Under the pieces are notes generated by a model. The model was not told the origin of the DNA, ran no database searches, and saw nothing but the letters and a program-made list of their open reading frames with translations. The position numbers were made by a program, and so were the translations under genes. Shown piece after piece: positions 40,103 through 42,450 of a DNA stretch of 42,450 nucleotides. The stretch covers positions 1 through 42,450 of the forward strand of contig MNYS01000010.1 in NCBI GenBank assembly GCA_001873215.1, written 5' to 3'. The first letter of the stretch is position 1; each line of letters opens with the position of its first letter. Source of the DNA: Candidatus Levybacteria bacterium CG2_30_37_29 (lineage in GTDB: Bacteria; Patescibacteriota; Microgenomatia; Levybacterales; GWA1-39-11).

Positions 40103-41866
40103 ATGGGTATGAAATTTTACTGGCAAATTATCCGTTCTGTCACGAAGGCAATCTTTAGCAAGAAGACAACCAGGTTGTCCACGTTCGAATCTCCAAAAAA
40201 AGGATTTAGTCTCCTTATCATTTCAATTGTTATTGCTGTTTTTCTGGTTCTTTTGGTAGGAGTATCGTGGAAATTCTGGTCGGAAAAAACTGCTTCCAGG
40301 GAAACAACAAATCCTAGCTCCGGTCTTTTTGGCACGATGGTTGCTTTTAATATAAGTGATGCTGATTCGATTAACGATACACAAGGTAAGGTAAATGCCC
40401 TCCAAAATGGCTGGACTGAATTTAAAAAGGACAACTCGGCTTACCAAAATCTCCTAACCAATCTGCAGAAAGTTGTTGAAAACCGTACTAAGCTGGTGAA
40501 AACAACCGGTTTTACTGTTGACCGGGGAAGTTTTGGTTATTTCACCTGGAATGTAATCGAACCCCAAAAAGGGCAATTTGACTGGGGCTTAACCGATATG
40601 TATGTGCAAGGAGCGTCAAACGCTGGCATGAAAATCTCTGCCGTTATCCAGCCTTTTGCCGGTTGGGACCAGAAAAATACTCAAGTCAAGACTAATTGTA
40701 GCATGCTTGATGCTGCTTATTATGATTATAAGGCCGGAGCGCCAAACGATCTTACCGAATACGAAAACTTTCTGACGAAGACGGTTGAACGGTATAAAGA
40801 TAATGTTGCCGTTTGGGAAATCGGCAATGAGCCTGACGCAAATTGTAGCGGTTACGAAAACAATCCCGAAGCTTACTTTAATCTACTCAAAGTTTCATCG
40901 GAAACTATTAAGAAAGCGGATCCTTCGGCAAAAGTAGTGAATGGCGGTGCTTCGGGTCATTCTAATAACAGTGAGGAGATAAGTTTCTGGACTAAATTTT
41001 TTGCTCTCGGTGGCGGCCATTACATTGATTACTTTAATCTTCATTACAACACCGAACGCAGTCATGACGCTAAGTTGGACACTGCTGCTTTCCAGGAAGA
41101 TTTGACCTTTTGGAATAATCTGATGGATAAAAACGGTGGCAAAAAACCTTTATACCTGACGGAATTCGGCATTTATTCTGGTTCCCCATCTGATCAACTA
41201 GCCGGTCAGCTTCTGCAAGGACAATCGCCAGCCGCAAATCAACCGGTTTCTGCCCCGTCATCCGGACAATCTTCCAATCAACCGTCTAATGGTAAATGCG
41301 GTGATGGAATTTGCGATGCATTTGAAAAGCAAAATTCCAATGCGTGTCCGCAGGATTGTGGCGGGGGAAGCTTACCGGGCGCAAATCCAGGACAACTTTC
41401 CGGGCAACCAATTCAGAATCAAGTCACTGGTCAAAGTGTCCAGCCGGACCAAGGGCAAGCCCTGCGCAACGTAAGCGAAAACGAGCAAGCAGACTTATAT
41501 TTTAAAGATTCTGTTATTGCTTTTGACAATGGCGCTAAAATGGTTTTTATTGATTTGATTGGTCCGGGCAATAACGTGGTCGGCTCTTCAATGGCGTTTA
41601 ATACCGATGGCCAACCGCGGCTTTTTCTCACCACATTAAAAATGATTGACCGTAGGATTAGTGGTTTTTCTAAAGTCGAAAAGATTGCTGATGGTCAATA
41701 TAAATTTACTGTAAATGACAAATCGGTCTATGCTCTTTGGTCAGAAAAAATGCCAGCAGAAATTACAGGGCAAGTTACAATTACTCATATTGATGGCTCC
41801 CAAACCATTGAAGATGCGGCACATGTCAGTTTAAGTACTGAACCGGTCCTTGTCTCAGAAGACTAA
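40103..41866 (+). CDS. Membrane-anchored glycosidase-like protein with CGDGxCD linker
   Basis: The 587-residue protein has one N-terminal membrane helix (about 33-56) and a barrel: RGSFGYFTWNVIEPQKGQFDW, acid/base Glu in WEIGNEPDANC, LHYN in the middle, and nucleophile Glu in LYLTEFGIYSG. This is a clan-A layout, near GH39/GH5, family uncertain. A Gln/Pro/Ser-rich linker holds CGDGICDAFEKQNSNACPQDC, a cysteine module seen in surface proteins of small bacteria. A beta-rich C-terminal domain ends the chain. Its GC is higher than the middle of the window, like the left operon, so it may have a different history. It likely acts on an extracellular glycan. Confidence 0.8.
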   Translation: MGMKFYWQIIRSVTKAIFSKKTTRLSTFESPKKGFSLLIISIVIAVFLVLLVGVSWKFWSEKTASRETTNPSSGLFGTMVAFNISDADSINDTQGKVNALQNGWTEFKKDNSAYQNLLTNLQKVVENRTKLVKTTGFTVDRGSFGYFTWNVIEPQKGQFDWGLTDMYVQGASNAGMKISAVIQPFAGWDQKNTQVKTNCSMLDAAYYDYKAGAPNDLTEYENFLTKTVERYKDNVAVWEIGNEPDANCSGYENNPEAYFNLLKVSSETIKKADPSAKVVNGGASGHSNNSEEISFWTKFFALGGGHYIDYFNLHYNTERSHDAKLDTAAFQEDLTFWNNLMDKNGGKKPLYLTEFGIYSGSPSDQLAGQLLQGQSPAANQPVSAPSSGQSSNQPSNGKCGDGICDAFEKQNSNACPQDCGGGSLPGANPGQLSGQPIQNQVTGQSVQPDQGQALRNVSENEQADLYFKDSVIAFDNGAKMVFIDLIGPGNNVVGSSMAFNTDGQPRLFLTTLKMIDRRISGFSKVEKIADGQYKFTVNDKSVYALWSEKMPAEITGQVTITHIDGSQTIEDAAHVSLSTEPVLVSED

Positions 41867-41880
41867 AAAAATCTTTCTAG

Positions 41881-42000
41881 GATCTAGTTTTACAAAGGAA
41901 ATATTCCCCTGACTTATCTAATGAAGAGTTGAAGAAAATACAAGTGTTTGTTTATGAATTATGTTGTGAAGTAATACAGTACTTTTATGGAGATGGTTGA
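41881..42000 (+). pseudogene. Remnant of a small helical protein gene
   Basis: An open frame without ATG, preceded by an in-frame TAG: SPDLSNEELKKIQVFVYEL then CCEVIQYFYGDG and stop. The composition looks like true protein. No start codon with ribosome binding site is visible, so it is probably a gene fragment. Confidence 0.4.
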
Positions 42001-42060
42001 GATAAGGATGGTAAAGATTTAAGTGTTAAAAACAAGAAAGATTGAATTAACAACCTAATC

Positions 42061-42085
42061 ACGAGTTCGAATCCTGCTCGGTCTC
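42061..42085 (+). pseudogene. tRNA 3'-end-like remnant
   Basis: ACGAG TTCGAAT CCTGC TCGGTCT C has the T-loop and acceptor layout of a tRNA 3' end, but the T-stem has two mismatches and no 5' half is found. It may be a decayed tRNA or old integration scar. Confidence 0.35.
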
Positions 42086-42164
42086 TTGCTTATAGGCTTA
42101 AATTTGAGGAGTTTTCCAAAATTTCTTGAGGCTAAAAGCCACTGATAACACAAATATTATTGGG

Positions 42165-42236
42165 TGAGCCGACCGGGATTCGGACCCGGAACCAAAAGCT
42201 TAAAAGGCTTTTGCTCTACCGTTGAGCTATCGGCCC
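42165..42236 (-). tRNA. tRNA-Lys (TTT)
   Basis: The acceptor GGGCCGA pairs with TCGGCTC (one G-U). Anticodon stem AAAGC/GCTTT has loop CTTTTAA (anticodon TTT). The T-loop TCCGAAT has C where T55 is normal. The discriminator is A and CCA is not encoded. Confidence 0.93.
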
Positions 42237-42369
42237 TTCGTCGTCAATGTACATTACTGCACCTGACCTCTCAGAACCAGGTTTAAGCAAGTTGAATCTG
42301 GCCCAAAAGTTCGAATGACTTGTAAATTTTAACAGAAGGTAGGTGGCTAAATCAACCTATAAACAAAGG

Positions 42370-42421
42370 GTCTAGACAAGATTAAGCGCCATTAGGTGTT
42401 AAAATAGATTGTCTAGACAAT
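42370..42421. promoter_or_regulatory. Paired GTCTAGAC palindromes, candidate operators
   Basis: GTCTAGACAA occurs at 42370-42379 and 42411-42420; the second is the centre of the perfect 14-bp palindrome ATTGTCTAGACAAT. HutC-subfamily GntR regulators such as NagR/DasR recognise GGTCTAGACC-like sites. The rest of 42237-42450 shows no gene. Confidence 0.45.
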
Positions 42422-42450
42422 GCAAAACAGATATTTAAAACATACACATA

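Noticed and set aside
1-42450. CRISPR array
   Set aside because: No regularly spaced direct repeats with unique spacers were seen; the repeats noted are single palindromes or pairs.
1-42450. Recoded TGA (code 25) as in some CPR groups
   Set aside because: TGA ends several well-defined genes such as arsR and EamA at sensible places, and no conserved protein reads through TGA.

Overview
The window reads as a chromosomal segment of a bacterium using the standard code: TGA is used as a stop, for example in the arsR and EamA genes. By eye the core is AT-rich and the ends are less so. Compact gene packing, small membrane proteins, a short UvrC, CGDGxCD-type cysteine linkers and many promoters lying directly on start codons suggest a Patescibacteria/CPR lineage, possibly Microgenomates. 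That placement is inference from style; no rRNA or ribosomal protein gene is present to confirm it.

Layout. (1) 1-4.5 kb, minus strand, higher GC: a regulatory and cysteine-rich operon, arsR - response regulator - histidine kinase - cysteine-rich membrane-anchored protein - CPCC/DUF1573 protein - second DUF1573 protein cut by the window edge. (2) 4.5-5.4 kb: two small unknown genes and a palindromic repeat. (3) 5.5-16.1 kb: tRNA-Gly, an unknown gene, glutamate dehydrogenase coupled to malic enzyme, tRNA-Arg, a rhomboid protease, an unusual tRNA-His, small membrane proteins, RidA, a frameshifted NUDIX gene, an EamA transporter, a polysaccharide deacetylase, DNA polymerase IV, tRNA-Lys and a second tRNA-Arg. 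(4) 16.2-19.5 kb: a lipid-linked-sugar type glycosyltransferase overlapping a giant flippase/DUF2079 fusion. (5) 19.5-29.2 kb: a solitary solute-binding protein, SecG and a holin-like protein downstream of uvrA-uvrC; divergent yjjX; then uvrB divergent from lexA, so the whole UvrABC set and the SOS repressor lie together. (6) 29.2-36.2 kb: DedA, RsmI, and a tight five-gene sugar/glycolysis operon (phosphohexomutase, cupin isomerase, PGI/PMI, PEP-synthase-like protein, enolase). (7) 36.2-39.8 kb: HolA, a metallopeptidase, a glycosidase-like protein, two small proteins and GreA. (8) 40.1-42.45 kb, higher GC again: a membrane-anchored glycosidase-like protein, decayed gene and tRNA-like remnants, tRNA-Lys, and a pair of GTCTAGAC palindromes.

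The most noteworthy signals are: a recurrent leaderless promoter architecture; the ArsR/two-component/Cys-rich/DUF1573 operon; an in-frame palindromic insertion inside a PEP-synthase-like protein that has itself lost its catalytic histidine; an enolase with altered active-site motifs; a UvrC without its HhH domain; a 27-bp near-perfect palindrome on the uvrA promoter; a tRNA-His with a non-canonical elbow whose 3' end is repeated 1.2 kb downstream; and a long hairpin in the tRNA-Gly leader. No database search was possible. Family names come from motif recognition.
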